Positions 48,814-57,723 of a stretch of DNA of 64,000 nt are shown here, in pieces. A program made the position numbers and the translations under genes. Under the pieces are notes generated by a model. It did no database searches and had not been told where the DNA came from. It saw nothing but the letters and a program-made list of their open reading frames with translations. Positions within the stretch are counted from its first letter, which is position 1; each line of letters starts with the position of its first letter. This DNA comes from Streptomyces sp. NBC_01016 (GTDB lineage Bacteria; Actinomycetota; Actinomycetes; Streptomycetales; Streptomycetaceae), in NCBI RefSeq assembly GCF_026341035.1, contig NZ_JAPEOQ010000002.1, forward strand, positions 2,914,001-2,978,000. Reading direction: 5' to 3'.

Positions 48814-50868
48814 GGGCCCAAGGCGCCGGGTGCCACCGGGATCGCCCTCCTCGCGGCGCTCCTCCTCGCGACCGTCCTGGTGGGCATGTGGCATCTGACG
48901 CAGGGCACTTCGGGTGTCGGCGTCGGAGACCTGGTGCGGTATTTCGCCGGAGGGCGGGGGCACACCGGTGGCGCGCCGGTCGGTGAGATCTTCACCGGCT
49001 CGCGCCTGCCGCGCCTGCTCGCGGGCGTGGCGGTCGGGTTCGCCCTCGGTGCCGCCGGAGCGCTGCTCCAGTCCGTCACGCGCAACGCCCTCGCCTCGCC
49101 CGACACCCTCGCGGTCACGGCCGGCGCCTACTTCACCCTCACGCTCGTCGCGGCCTTCGGTCTCGCCGTCCCGCTGTGGGCGTCAGGCGTCGTCGCCTTC
49201 GTCGGCGGCCTGACCGCGGCGGCGCTCGTGCTGCTGCTCGCGGGCCGGGCCGCCGGCACCGCGGGCACCCGCCTCATCCTCGCCGGATCGGCGACGGCGC
49301 TGGCCCTGGACGCGGCGACCGGGGCGCTCCTCATCCTGTTCAACCAGAACACGACCGGCCTCTTCGCCTGGGGGAGCGGTTCGCTCGCGCAGCTGAACAT
49401 CGACGCGGCCGTGCGCGCCTGGCCCCTCGTGGCCGTGGTGCTGTGTCTCGGCCTCGCGCTGTCCCGGCGCCTCGACGTGATGAACCTCGGCGACGACACC
49501 GCGGCCACTCTCGGCGTCCCGATCCGTTCCACCCGTGTGACGGCCGTGTTCTGTGCGGTGCTGCTGACCAGTACGGCGGTCACCCTCGCGGGACCGATCG
49601 GCTTCGTCGGCCTCGGCGCACCCGTCCTGGTCCGCCTGATCGCCGGGCGGGTCGGGGCGCTGCGCCGGCACCTGTACTCGGTGCCCGCGGCCGGGCTGCT
49701 CGGCGCGCTGCTCATCCTTCTCGCGGACGCGGGCCTGCGCGCGGTGCAGGGCGCGGACGGGGCGGCCGCCATCCCCACCGGCGTACCGACCGCGCTGCTC
49801 GGCTCCGTCGTGATCGTGGTGCTCGCGCTGCGTCTGCGGGACACGGGCCAGGCTTCGCGGCCCCCGCATGCGCGGGTCGCCGCACGGTCGCGGCGCGCGT
49901 TCCTCCTCGTCGTGTCCGGCGCGGTGGCGCTGCTGGCCGTGGCGGCCGTCGTGGCGGTCCTCGCGGGCAGTCTCTGGCTGCGGACCGGGGACATCGTGCT
50001 CTGGGCCCAGGGCCTGGCGCCGGATCTGATTGGCCAGGCGCTCGACGACCGGGTCCCGCGCGTGACCGCCGCGGTGTTCGCGGGCGCGGCGCTCGGGCTG
50101 GCCGGATGTGTCGTGCAGGGCGCGGTGCGCAATCCGTTGGCGGAGCCCGGGTTGTTGGGCATCACGGCGGGCGCCGGGCTCGGTGCGGCGAGCGTCGTCA
50201 CGTCGGGCCTGCCCGGCGGACGGCCGGTGCTCATCGTGGTGGCGGTCGCGGCGGGCCTCGCCACGTTCGCGGTGGTCGCCCTGTTGTCGTGGCGCGGCGG
50301 CTTCCTGCCCGACCGGTTCGTACTGATCGGCATCGGCTGCGGATACGGACTCAGCGCCATCACCACCTTCCTCCTCCTGCGCGCCGACCCGTACAACACG
50401 CCCCGCATCTTCACCTGGCTGTCCGGTACGACCTACGGCCGCACGTTTCCCGATGTCGTCCCGGTCGCGGTGGCCCTGGCGCTCGCGCTGCCCGTGCTGC
50501 TCGCCATGCGTGAGCGGCTCGACCTGCTCGCCGTCGACGAGGACACCCCGCGCATCGTCGGCGTCAAGGTCGAACGCACGCGTTTCACCGCTCTGGCGAT
50601 CGCCGCTGTGCTCGCGGCGCTCAGCGTGGTCGCTGTCGGCGTCGTCGGTTTCGTGGGACTCGTCGCCCCGCACCTCGCCCGGTCACTGGTCGGATCCCGG
50701 CACGGCCGGGCCATCCCCGTCGCGATGCTGCTCGGCGCGGTGCTGGTCTGCGTGGCCGACGCCCTCGGCCGGGCGCTCGTCGCACCTGCCCAGATGCCGG
50801 CGGGCCTCATGATCGCGCTGGTCGGCGCCCCGTACTTCGTGTGGGTGCTCCGGAAGTCCCGCGCATGA
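48709..50868 (+). CDS. Fused double FecCD-type siderophore permease
   Basis: 719 aa from the GTG at 48709 overlapping the SBP stop. The N-terminus is a hydrophilic hexapeptide repeat (VSASQEVSAPQEVSALHEVS...), then two full FecCD domains in tandem (~45-385 and ~400-719), each with about ten membrane helices: first with FTGSRLPRLLAGVAVGFALG and ALLQSVTRNALASPD; second with DDRVPRVTAAVFAGAALGLA, VQGAVRNPLAEPGLLGITAG and LVAPHLARSLVGSRHGRAIP. Normal systems use two separate permeases; here a single chain supplies both. Works with the ATPase and SBP. Confidence 0.92.
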   Translation: MSASQEVSAPQEVSALHEVSAPHEVGSPHEVATPQGPKAPGATGIALLAALLLATVLVGMWHLTQGTSGVGVGDLVRYFAGGRGHTGGAPVGEIFTGSRLPRLLAGVAVGFALGAAGALLQSVTRNALASPDTLAVTAGAYFTLTLVAAFGLAVPLWASGVVAFVGGLTAAALVLLLAGRAAGTAGTRLILAGSATALALDAATGALLILFNQNTTGLFAWGSGSLAQLNIDAAVRAWPLVAVVLCLGLALSRRLDVMNLGDDTAATLGVPIRSTRVTAVFCAVLLTSTAVTLAGPIGFVGLGAPVLVRLIAGRVGALRRHLYSVPAAGLLGALLILLADAGLRAVQGADGAAAIPTGVPTALLGSVVIVVLALRLRDTGQASRPPHARVAARSRRAFLLVVSGAVALLAVAAVVAVLAGSLWLRTGDIVLWAQGLAPDLIGQALDDRVPRVTAAVFAGAALGLAGCVVQGAVRNPLAEPGLLGITAGAGLGAASVVTSGLPGGRPVLIVVAVAAGLATFAVVALLSWRGGFLPDRFVLIGIGCGYGLSAITTFLLLRADPYNTPRIFTWLSGTTYGRTFPDVVPVAVALALALPVLLAMRERLDLLAVDEDTPRIVGVKVERTRFTALAIAAVLAALSVVAVGVVGFVGLVAPHLARSLVGSRHGRAIPVAMLLGAVLVCVADALGRALVAPAQMPAGLMIALVGAPYFVWVLRKSRA

Positions 50869-52025
50869 CGCCGCCCCGCAGAATGTCCCCCGTCAAGGAA
50901 GCCCTCGTGCGCCCTATCATCGTCGTCCCGTTCGAGTCCGATACGTCACCGGCCTTGCTGAGCCGCCTCGGCCACCTCGACGTGCCTGAGCGCTGGCACG
51001 CGGTCGACCGTTCCGCCCATGCCCCGCACATCGTCGCCGTCCCGGGCGACGATGATGACGCCACGGACTGGACCGGCGCCGCGCTCGTGTCGGCGCGCCC
51101 GGGCACCGCCTATCTGAAGATCGTCGACGCCGTCGGTGATGTGCAGGCGGCTGCCGAGGCGGTCGTCGCCCACGCGCGCGACCAGGGCCTCGCGCAGGTC
51201 AAGTGGGAAGGCTGGACGGCGAGTTCGGAGGACGCCGCGTCCGCCGGCTTCACCCCGTTGCGTGCACCGCTCACGCCGCTCGACGACGCGACGGAGCCTG
51301 CTACGGGAGACGCGACAGGGCCTGCTACCGGTGACACGGCAGGCCCCGCCACCGGATACGTACGCTGGCTGCACGACACCATGGTGAGCGAGCCCCCGTA
51401 CTACGGGCAGACCACACACTTCACGTGCGGCGCCGTCACCGCCCTGCTCGCGCAGGCGCACGCGGGGACACTGTCGCCCGAGGCGCTCGACCGCCGGGCG
51501 GAGCTGACACTGTGGCGCGATGCGACCAACTTCCTTGCGTGCGAGCCCGTAGGCCTTGGTGTCGCCGTGCGCCGGGTGTGGCCGTCGACGCCCGTCACGG
51601 TCCATCTCGACGTGGACCGCCCCGTCCTGCTCGACCATCTCCCGGACAGCGAACAGGAGTGGCGCGCCCTGCTGCAACGGGAGTCCCGTACGCAGGCCGC
51701 GCACATCGGCGTCCCCGTCGACGCACGCCACCTTTCCCTGGCCGCGATCCGCGCCGCGCTCGACCGGCAGGAACACGTGCTGCTCCTGGTGTCGCTCGCC
51801 GCGATGCAGGGCTTCGACGTGCCGCACTGGGTGCTCTGCCACGGCGTCGTCCCCGGAGCCGTCGTGATCGAGGACCCGTGGGCGAGCGCGGCGGCGGGGG
51901 ACACCTGGGTCGACGCCCATCTGCTGCCAGTCGCCGATGCGTCGCTCGACGAGATGGCCACCGTCTCGGCGGACCGCTTCCGCGGCGCCGTGAGTATCGG
52001 TCACGCGCCGGAACCCGCTCCGTAG
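50865..52025 (+). CDS. C39-like peptidase-family protein of the iron operon
   Basis: 386 aa from the ATG at 50865 overlapping the permease stop (ATGA); a GTG at 50907 behind AAGGAAG is a good alternative (MRPIIVVPFES). The middle has three copies of an ATGDATGP-like repeat (~146-168), then a papain-like C39 core: YYGQTTHFTCGAVTALLAQA (Cys), MQGFDVPHWVLCHGVVPGAV (His), VIEDPW (Asp). Such proteins sit in siderophore operons of Streptomyces with unknown task. A catalytic Cys/His/Asp is plausible, so it may process a peptide siderophore. Confidence 0.7.
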   Translation: MTPPRRMSPVKEALVRPIIVVPFESDTSPALLSRLGHLDVPERWHAVDRSAHAPHIVAVPGDDDDATDWTGAALVSARPGTAYLKIVDAVGDVQAAAEAVVAHARDQGLAQVKWEGWTASSEDAASAGFTPLRAPLTPLDDATEPATGDATGPATGDTAGPATGYVRWLHDTMVSEPPYYGQTTHFTCGAVTALLAQAHAGTLSPEALDRRAELTLWRDATNFLACEPVGLGVAVRRVWPSTPVTVHLDVDRPVLLDHLPDSEQEWRALLQRESRTQAAHIGVPVDARHLSLAAIRAALDRQEHVLLLVSLAAMQGFDVPHWVLCHGVVPGAVVIEDPWASAAAGDTWVDAHLLPVADASLDEMATVSADRFRGAVSIGHAPEPAP

Positions 52026-52037
52026 GAGATACGACGA

Positions 52038-52064
52038 AGTCCCCGGCGCGGGGCGCCGGGGACT
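52038..52064. terminator. Strong terminator hairpin after the iron operon
   Basis: Perfect 12-bp arms, AGTCCCCGGCGC and GCGCCGGGGACT, around a 3-nt loop, 13 bp after the last stop codon. Very stable; no T-tract. Confidence 0.85.
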
Positions 52065-52158
52065 CGAAGTCGGCGGTGAGGAAAGCGAGGAGGCTAATTC
52101 ATTGAAAGGAGTTGAGAAGGAAGCCTCTTCATGGCCTCACCGCGCTTGACGCTACCAG

Positions 52159-54339
52159 TCACTCAGGGATCGCGTCGCGCAGATTTTCCGGGGTGAGGAT
52201 CCGCGACTCGGGATGCAGCCCTTCGGGGCGCTGCATCCCTATGTAGGTGACCGGCCCATCCGGAACGCTCTTGCCGTCCCACAAGGTCACCTCCGCATCG
52301 CCCAGCAGGCCCAACAGCCAGCGTACGGTCAGGAATTCGCGCTCGACGATGCCGCGCGCCAGCGCCTCCACCGTCACCCGGGTCTCCTCGACACGGTTCG
52401 CGGCAGGCATACCCTTGAGGTGCAAGTGCAGCCAGTGCGCGCACCATTGGCCGTCCTCGCCGCGCCGGAACACCAGCGGCAGCGCCACCCGGCCGGGGCC
52501 CCGCAGATCCGACTTCATCCGCACGGTGCGCGGTTCGAACGGCCGCCCCTTCTGCTCGCCCTCCCGCAGCATGAACCCGAAGAACGACTCCTCGACGTCC
52601 ATGAAGCCCTCCCCTGAGAACAGCAGGACCTGCGGCACGACGAAGCTTCCGCGCACCGCTCCGAGCCGCAGCTCGATGAACTCCGAGGCGCCCTCGGGTG
52701 CTTCGACGATGTCTCCGGAGTGCCGCCCCTCCACGTCCGTCAGCTGGGTGTACGAGAGCCAGGTGACCTGCTCGTAGTTCTCGTCGAGGATCACCGCGGA
52801 CAGGTCGTAGTCGGTGGTCAGGCTCTGCTGCTTCCAGTACACGAAGAACCGCAGCAGCTCACCCTCGACCGGTGACACCGAACCGCGCGGCAGCACACCA
52901 AGCCCGGCCGAGACCGCCTTGCCGCTGAGCGGCAGCGCGACATCGAGGACGTCCGGGTCGACGAGCACCGCGCCGGCCTCCGGCAGCCGGCGCGCGATCT
53001 CGGCGTCGAGCAGCCCGACGAGTCGCTCCTTGACGGGCCCGGGAAGCGCGGGACGCGTGTCCTCGGCGACCCAGGCGCGCCCGAGGCGGTTGATGAACAC
53101 CCGGCGCACACCTGCCCGTTCGAGCCGGTCGCCGCGGTTCAGCAGGTGCTGGCGCACCGAGAGCAGGACCCGCCCGGAAGCCTGCGGGGCCACCTCCTCG
53201 ACGCCGCTGAGTACGGCCGTGCACTCCTCGTCCGTGTGGGCCGAGCGCAGCAGCCGGTCCACGGACCGCAGCAGCACACCCGGTGCGGACTTCAGCAGCT
53301 CCACCGCGCCGAGCAGGTCGCCCCGGTCGAGCAGCTCCTCGGTCCGGCTCGCGAAGGACCGCACCCGCTGCTCGCCGCGGGCCACCGCGAACACCTGGGC
53401 GGCGTACGGCCACTGGGGGAACTTGTGCGGGTGCAGCCGCTCGCCGAGGCGCTTCCACATCTCCCGGTGCGCGGCCACATCGGCGAGCTTCGCGGGCGCC
53501 GCGGCGACCACGGCGTCCAGACCCGCGAGTAGCGCCCGGCGCGTGGGCCGCGAGAGCTTCCCGAACTTGGTGGGCTCGACGAGGGACACGTCGCCATCCG
53601 GGCCCGCCAACGCGCAGGCGAGACGCAGCACATCGGTGACGGTGTCGAGGAGCGGACCAGAACCCGCCCGCAGGCGCGCCTTGTTGATGACCGCGCGGTT
53701 CTCCCGCACGGGGATCTCCTCGGGCTGCGGGCCGTCCACGCAGTGCGCCGCCAGCGCGTCGAGGTCGCGAAGGTCCTCCTCGCCCAGGGGCGTGAGGCTG
53801 CCCGCGAGCTTTAGGTACAGCTCGCAGACCTCGGCCCGCGCGTCCTGCCCGAGATGCAGCACCGTCATCAGGTCACCGGCCGCCGCGATCAACTCGTCGT
53901 GGTGGCCGAGCATTTCGGTGTACGTGTGCTGGTAGCGGCCGTAGGACGGCAGTGTCAGCAGATTCACCACTCCGGTGCTCAGCTGCTTGAGGGTGCCTTC
54001 GCGGGCGTCGTCGTCGGAGAGTGCCTCGCGGATGCACCGCATCCAAAAGTCCATGGTGTCCGGCACATGCGCCGGGAAGTCGACGAAGTACGTGTTGTGC
54101 CGCACATGGTCACCGACCAGCTCACGCACACCGGCCAGCGTCCGCACGGCGACATCGACCACCGCCCCCTCGGACAGCACGGCCAGCCGCTCCAGCAGCG
54201 GCGCGGACAACTTGAAGCCCACGGACATCAGCGCGGCATCGAACTGCCGCGCGGCGACGGCACCTTGCCCGGCCGCGCCCTCGGGGGCGGGCAGACGGTG
54301 GGCGTGCCGGACGACCAGATGCTCGAGAGGATGAACCAT
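52159..54339 (-). CDS. SCO0854/MXAN_6230-family protein with TerD-like C-terminus
   Basis: 726 aa from the ATG at 54339 (MVHPLEHLVVRHAHRLP); the longer open frame is not used. The N-terminal two thirds are helical (FVDFPAHVPDTMDFWMRCIR, RGDLLGAVELLKSAPGVLLR), the C-terminal ~200 residues look like TerD: TTDYDLSAVILDENYEQVTW, RHSGDIVEAPEGASEFIELR, then a TerD-type tail. It matches the family named for SCO0854, which usually carries a RING-like Cys cluster; I see none here. Role unknown, perhaps stress/tellurite-related signalling. Confidence 0.7.
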   Translation of the reverse strand: MVHPLEHLVVRHAHRLPAPEGAAGQGAVAARQFDAALMSVGFKLSAPLLERLAVLSEGAVVDVAVRTLAGVRELVGDHVRHNTYFVDFPAHVPDTMDFWMRCIREALSDDDAREGTLKQLSTGVVNLLTLPSYGRYQHTYTEMLGHHDELIAAAGDLMTVLHLGQDARAEVCELYLKLAGSLTPLGEEDLRDLDALAAHCVDGPQPEEIPVRENRAVINKARLRAGSGPLLDTVTDVLRLACALAGPDGDVSLVEPTKFGKLSRPTRRALLAGLDAVVAAAPAKLADVAAHREMWKRLGERLHPHKFPQWPYAAQVFAVARGEQRVRSFASRTEELLDRGDLLGAVELLKSAPGVLLRSVDRLLRSAHTDEECTAVLSGVEEVAPQASGRVLLSVRQHLLNRGDRLERAGVRRVFINRLGRAWVAEDTRPALPGPVKERLVGLLDAEIARRLPEAGAVLVDPDVLDVALPLSGKAVSAGLGVLPRGSVSPVEGELLRFFVYWKQQSLTTDYDLSAVILDENYEQVTWLSYTQLTDVEGRHSGDIVEAPEGASEFIELRLGAVRGSFVVPQVLLFSGEGFMDVEESFFGFMLREGEQKGRPFEPRTVRMKSDLRGPGRVALPLVFRRGEDGQWCAHWLHLHLKGMPAANRVEETRVTVEALARGIVEREFLTVRWLLGLLGDAEVTLWDGKSVPDGPVTYIGMQRPEGLHPESRILTPENLRDAIPE

Positions 54340-54443
54340 GTGGGAATGGTGACAGCGGGGTGCAGGTGCACGCACTCGGGTTTTTGCGGCGCCTGTCTCC
54401 AGGTCGGACCCATCTCCCGACCGGACCCATTTCCCAGCCCGAC

Positions 54444-55064
54444 CTATCTTCCGGCCTGAAGATACAGCGTGATCATGTCGACCAGTTCCTTCTCCAGGCG
54501 TTCGACCTGAACGGCGTGGGGCGTCGCCATGAGCTTGTGGGTGTTCAACTCGACCGTTCCCAGGATCAGTTCGGCGGCCATGTCGAGATCCTGTACGTGG
54601 ACGTCCGGATGCCGTGCGAGCAGATCGCGCAGCTGGGCGACGCGCGTCGCGCCGTGCTGGTCGACCGCCTCGATCAGTTCGCTGGAGACCGGTGCCTGCT
54701 CGATCATGATCCGCAGCAGTTGCGGGTCTTCGCGGTGGTGGTCGATCGCGTCACGTACCAGGGAGCGCACCAGGTCCCTCAGGCTCCCGGGCGTCAGCTC
54801 GATCCGGTCGGCTCCTGTCCAGGCGCCGCGGTCGATGTGCCGCACCAGCAGCTCGGCGAGGATGGCGTCCTTGTTCGGGAAGTACTGGTACAGCGAGCCG
54901 ATCGACATGTGGGCGTGCTCGGCGATGCGGTTGGTGGTGCCGGCGGCGTAGCCGTACTCCGCGAAAACGTGAGCAGCCGAGTTGAGGATGCGCTCGCGGG
55001 TGAGCTCGGCGCGTACCTGGCGGGGCTTGCGACGTGGGGTGAGGCGGCGATCGGCCGATGCCAT
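54444..55064 (-). CDS. TetR-family repressor
   Basis: 206 aa. The HTH is NSAAHVFAEYGYAAGTTNRI with AEHAHMSIGSLYQYFPNKDA, a textbook TetR. The ligand domain ends LYLQAGR. It is divergent from the flavin/2Fe-2S oxidoreductase gene, 111 bp away, so it presumably represses that gene until an inducer binds. Confidence 0.9.
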   Translation of the reverse strand: MASADRRLTPRRKPRQVRAELTRERILNSAAHVFAEYGYAAGTTNRIAEHAHMSIGSLYQYFPNKDAILAELLVRHIDRGAWTGADRIELTPGSLRDLVRSLVRDAIDHHREDPQLLRIMIEQAPVSSELIEAVDQHGATRVAQLRDLLARHPDVHVQDLDMAAELILGTVELNTHKLMATPHAVQVERLEKELVDMITLYLQAGR

Positions 55065-55175
55065 CGGGTGATCCTTTCCGGCCGGGAAAAGCGAGTAGCC
55101 AAAGAGCTGAGCTTTTACTCAGAATACTGTCATGACCTGCGTGAATACCCGAAACACCGATACGGGGGATGGCAC

Positions 55176-57446
55176 GTGAACCCCAAGCAGCACGCGTCCC
55201 CGCCGGACCTGCCCGACCCGCCCCACCGGCTCACCACCGTCGAGGAGCTGGAGTCGACCATCGGCCGGCCGGCCGCGATGATCACCCGCAAGCAGGTCCG
55301 CGCGCTGGACGAGGGCAGTCGCGCGGTTCTGGCCCGCTGCCCGGTCGCCGCCTTCGGCTACCGCGATGCCTCGGGCGCCGCGCGGACCACGTTCGTCGGC
55401 GGTGCGCCCGGCTTCGCACACGTCCACTCCCCGACGGAGATCTCCTTCGCCGTGCCAGGACCGGAGGTCGCCCGTGGCCCGGTCTCGGCATTCTTTCTGC
55501 TGCCGGGCGTGGGTGAGGTGTTGCGCGTCAACGGCACAGCGGCAGGCCGCCGTGGCGGAGAGGTGCTCGTGGAGGTCGCCGAGGCGTACGTGCACTGCGC
55601 GCAGGCCGTCATCCGCTCACGTCTGTGGGAGGCCCCCGCCGCGGCTGCGACAACCGAACCGGTCGCGGGCGAGGGCCCGTTGGCCGGGCCCGGGGTGGCC
55701 GACTTCCTGGCCGCCGCGCCCTTCCTGGCCCTGTCCAGCTGGGACACCGACGGCGGCGGCGACACCAGCCCGCGCGGCGAGCGGCAGCCGGTGGCCCGCA
55801 TTCTGGACGGTCGTAGGCTCGTCATCGCCGACCGCAGGGGCAACAAGCGCGCCGACACCTTGCACAACCTGCTCCAGGACGACCGGCTCTCCCTCGCGGC
55901 CCTCGTGCCCGGCCGCAGCGGCGTGCTGCATGTCCGTGGGCGCGGCGCGATCACCGACGACCTTGCGCTGCGGGAGACGATGGCGCTGCGGGGCGTACCC
56001 CCTCACTTGGCCCTCGTCATCGACGTGGAGCACGCCGAGGTGACCGGCAACGCCGCCGTGGCGGATGCTCGACTGTGGGACCCGGGCCGGGCGGAGAGCG
56101 GCGAGGCGCCCGACATGATGGCCCTCGGCAGCGCGCACCTTGCCGCCAACTCGGCTGAATCCGGGCGAGGTTCGGCATGGCTGATCAAGGCCTTCGCCGC
56201 GATCCCGGGAGTGTCCCGGCTGATGCGCAAGGTGATGGACCGCGGCTACCGCTTCGCCCTGCAAAAGGAGGGCTACGAGGAAGTGCGGATTCCTGCCGGC
56301 ACCCGTACCGGTGAGCCGGCGCGGCCGAGCGAGGCGGACGGTGCGCTGCGGCGGGTGCGCGTGGCCGAGGTGCGGCAGGAGACACCGACGGCCCGCACCC
56401 TCGTCCTGCGGGACGCATCCGGGGAGGAGGGGGCCCTCGGGGAGGAGAGGCTCTCCGGGGAGGAGGGGTCCTCCGGGGAGGGGAGGCTCTCCGGGGAGGA
56501 GAGGCCCTTCGACTTCCGGCCCGGGCAGTTCTTCACCCTGATCGTGGACGTCGCCGGCCACCCGGTACGACGCGCCTACTCGGCGTCGTCCGCCCCCGGC
56601 GCCACGCACCTCGACGTCACCGTCAAGCAGGTGGACGGCGGGCACTTCTCCACGCACGTCCACCGCGACCTGCGCGTGGGGGACCGCCTCGCCGTGCGCG
56701 GGCCGTCCGGCACCTTCCACACCCGGGACGAGCCGCAACGGCACCTCGTCCTCATCGCGGCCGGCAGCGGCATCACACCCATGATGAGCATGATCCGTTC
56801 TCGGCTGGCCGACCCGGCGGGTGACGGCCGCATCGCACTGCTCTACAGCAGCCGCACCCACGAAGAGATCATCTTCGCCGACGAACTGGCCCGGCTGGAG
56901 AAGGAGCACCCGGAACATTTCACCGTCACCCACGTCCTGACCCGGCGGGACGGTCGGCTCGATGCCCGAGGGGTGCGGCGCTGGGTCACCACAGAGGCCG
57001 CTCAGGCCCTTCCCGGAGATGCGCACCACTACCTCTGCGGCCCGGAGGCGCTGATGGACACCGTCCGGGGTGTCATGCGTGAACTCGGTGTCCCGGACGA
57101 GCGCGTGCACCAGGAGCGCTTCAACGCTGCCGCGACTCCGGCCGCGGTGGCGGGCCCGCAGCAGATGCGGGTCGAGGAGGGCGGCGCGCCCGTGGGCGCC
57201 ACGATCGTCGAGCCGGGCCAGACCCTTCTCGACGCGGGCCTCGCCGCCCGCCTGCCGATGCCGTACTCCTGCACCGTCGGCAACTGCGGAGACTGTGCGG
57301 TGCGGCTACGGGGTGGTGAGGTCACGCAGGCCGAGCCCAACTGCCTCACGCCCGAGCAGCGGGCCGACGGGTACGTGCTGGCGTGTGTGAGTTGCCCGCT
57401 GTCGAACGTGACTCTCGACATCGGGCCGCAGTCGCCAACGGCCTGA
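55176..57446 (+). CDS. Flavin oxidase / ferredoxin reductase / 2Fe-2S ferredoxin fusion
   Basis: 756 aa from the GTG at 55176 (GGGGGA). Residues ~1-160 and ~170-330 are pyridoxamine-oxidase-like split barrels (QVRALDEGSRAVLARCPVAA, ILDGRRLVIADRRGNKRADT). From ~390: FAD/NAD(P) reductase with RPGQFFTLIVD, RRAYSASSAPGATHLDVTVK and LVLIAAGSGITPMMSMIR; C-terminus is a plant-type ferredoxin (PMPYSCTVGNCGDCAVRLRG, LACVSCPLSN). It can pass electrons from NAD(P)H to the 2Fe-2S centre and the flavin barrel. A ~15-bp GGGGAGGAG repeat lies at ~56430-56510 as a GEEG/LSGEE linker. Divergent TetR likely controls it. Confidence 0.88.
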   Translation: MNPKQHASPPDLPDPPHRLTTVEELESTIGRPAAMITRKQVRALDEGSRAVLARCPVAAFGYRDASGAARTTFVGGAPGFAHVHSPTEISFAVPGPEVARGPVSAFFLLPGVGEVLRVNGTAAGRRGGEVLVEVAEAYVHCAQAVIRSRLWEAPAAAATTEPVAGEGPLAGPGVADFLAAAPFLALSSWDTDGGGDTSPRGERQPVARILDGRRLVIADRRGNKRADTLHNLLQDDRLSLAALVPGRSGVLHVRGRGAITDDLALRETMALRGVPPHLALVIDVEHAEVTGNAAVADARLWDPGRAESGEAPDMMALGSAHLAANSAESGRGSAWLIKAFAAIPGVSRLMRKVMDRGYRFALQKEGYEEVRIPAGTRTGEPARPSEADGALRRVRVAEVRQETPTARTLVLRDASGEEGALGEERLSGEEGSSGEGRLSGEERPFDFRPGQFFTLIVDVAGHPVRRAYSASSAPGATHLDVTVKQVDGGHFSTHVHRDLRVGDRLAVRGPSGTFHTRDEPQRHLVLIAAGSGITPMMSMIRSRLADPAGDGRIALLYSSRTHEEIIFADELARLEKEHPEHFTVTHVLTRRDGRLDARGVRRWVTTEAAQALPGDAHHYLCGPEALMDTVRGVMRELGVPDERVHQERFNAAATPAAVAGPQQMRVEEGGAPVGATIVEPGQTLLDAGLAARLPMPYSCTVGNCGDCAVRLRGGEVTQAEPNCLTPEQRADGYVLACVSCPLSNVTLDIGPQSPTA

Positions 57447-57481
57447 AGCGTGCCGAAGAACTCCCCGTTCGTGTAAGGCAG

Positions 57482-57508
57482 TTATCCACAGGCGCCAGGT
57501 CGTCCACA
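57482..57508 (+). promoter_or_regulatory. Two DnaA-box-like nonamers
   Basis: TTATCCACA (57482-57490), a perfect DnaA box, and TCGTCCACA (57500-57508), close to the Streptomyces consensus TTGTCCACA, in the same orientation 9 nt apart. They lie between the oxidoreductase fusion and the 38-aa gene. Too few for an origin; possibly a DnaA titration or regulatory site. Confidence 0.4.
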
Positions 57509-57606
57509 GATTGCGGCGGCCCGGCCTTTCGCGGCCCACGCCGGGCTAGCTTCATAGGTGTGCGACGGCGCGGTGCCGGAGCGAGAAAGCGGTCGGGGGA
57601 GCGGGT

Positions 57607-57723
57607 ATGGGCAGTGGGCTGCCGGTTGTCGGAGTGAGTGTTCTTGTGTACGCGGTGGTGGGCGCCGTAGTGCTTTTCAGGGCCGCGGTGCGGCGGCTCG
57701 TTCGGGGGCGTGGACATGTATGA
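57607..57723 (+). CDS. 38-aa small membrane protein before the glycosyltransferase
   Basis: ATG 57607 has GGGGGAG six bases ahead. The product, MGSGLPVVGVSVLVYAVVGA then VVLFRAAVRRLVRGRGHV, is one membrane helix with a basic end. It overlaps the start of the glycosyltransferase, so the two are translationally coupled. It may anchor or regulate the glycosyltransferase. Too short for certainty. Confidence 0.5.
   Translation: MGSGLPVVGVSVLVYAVVGAVVLFRAAVRRLVRGRGHV

Noticed and set aside
49183..50673. Long charged open frame antisense to the permease
   Set aside because: Typical high-GC shadow; the permease frame has clear membrane helices.
52130..52200. Possible short plus-strand gene starting at the ATG at 52132
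   Set aside because: Overlaps the end of the SCO0854-family gene, too short, and has no family or conservation evidence.
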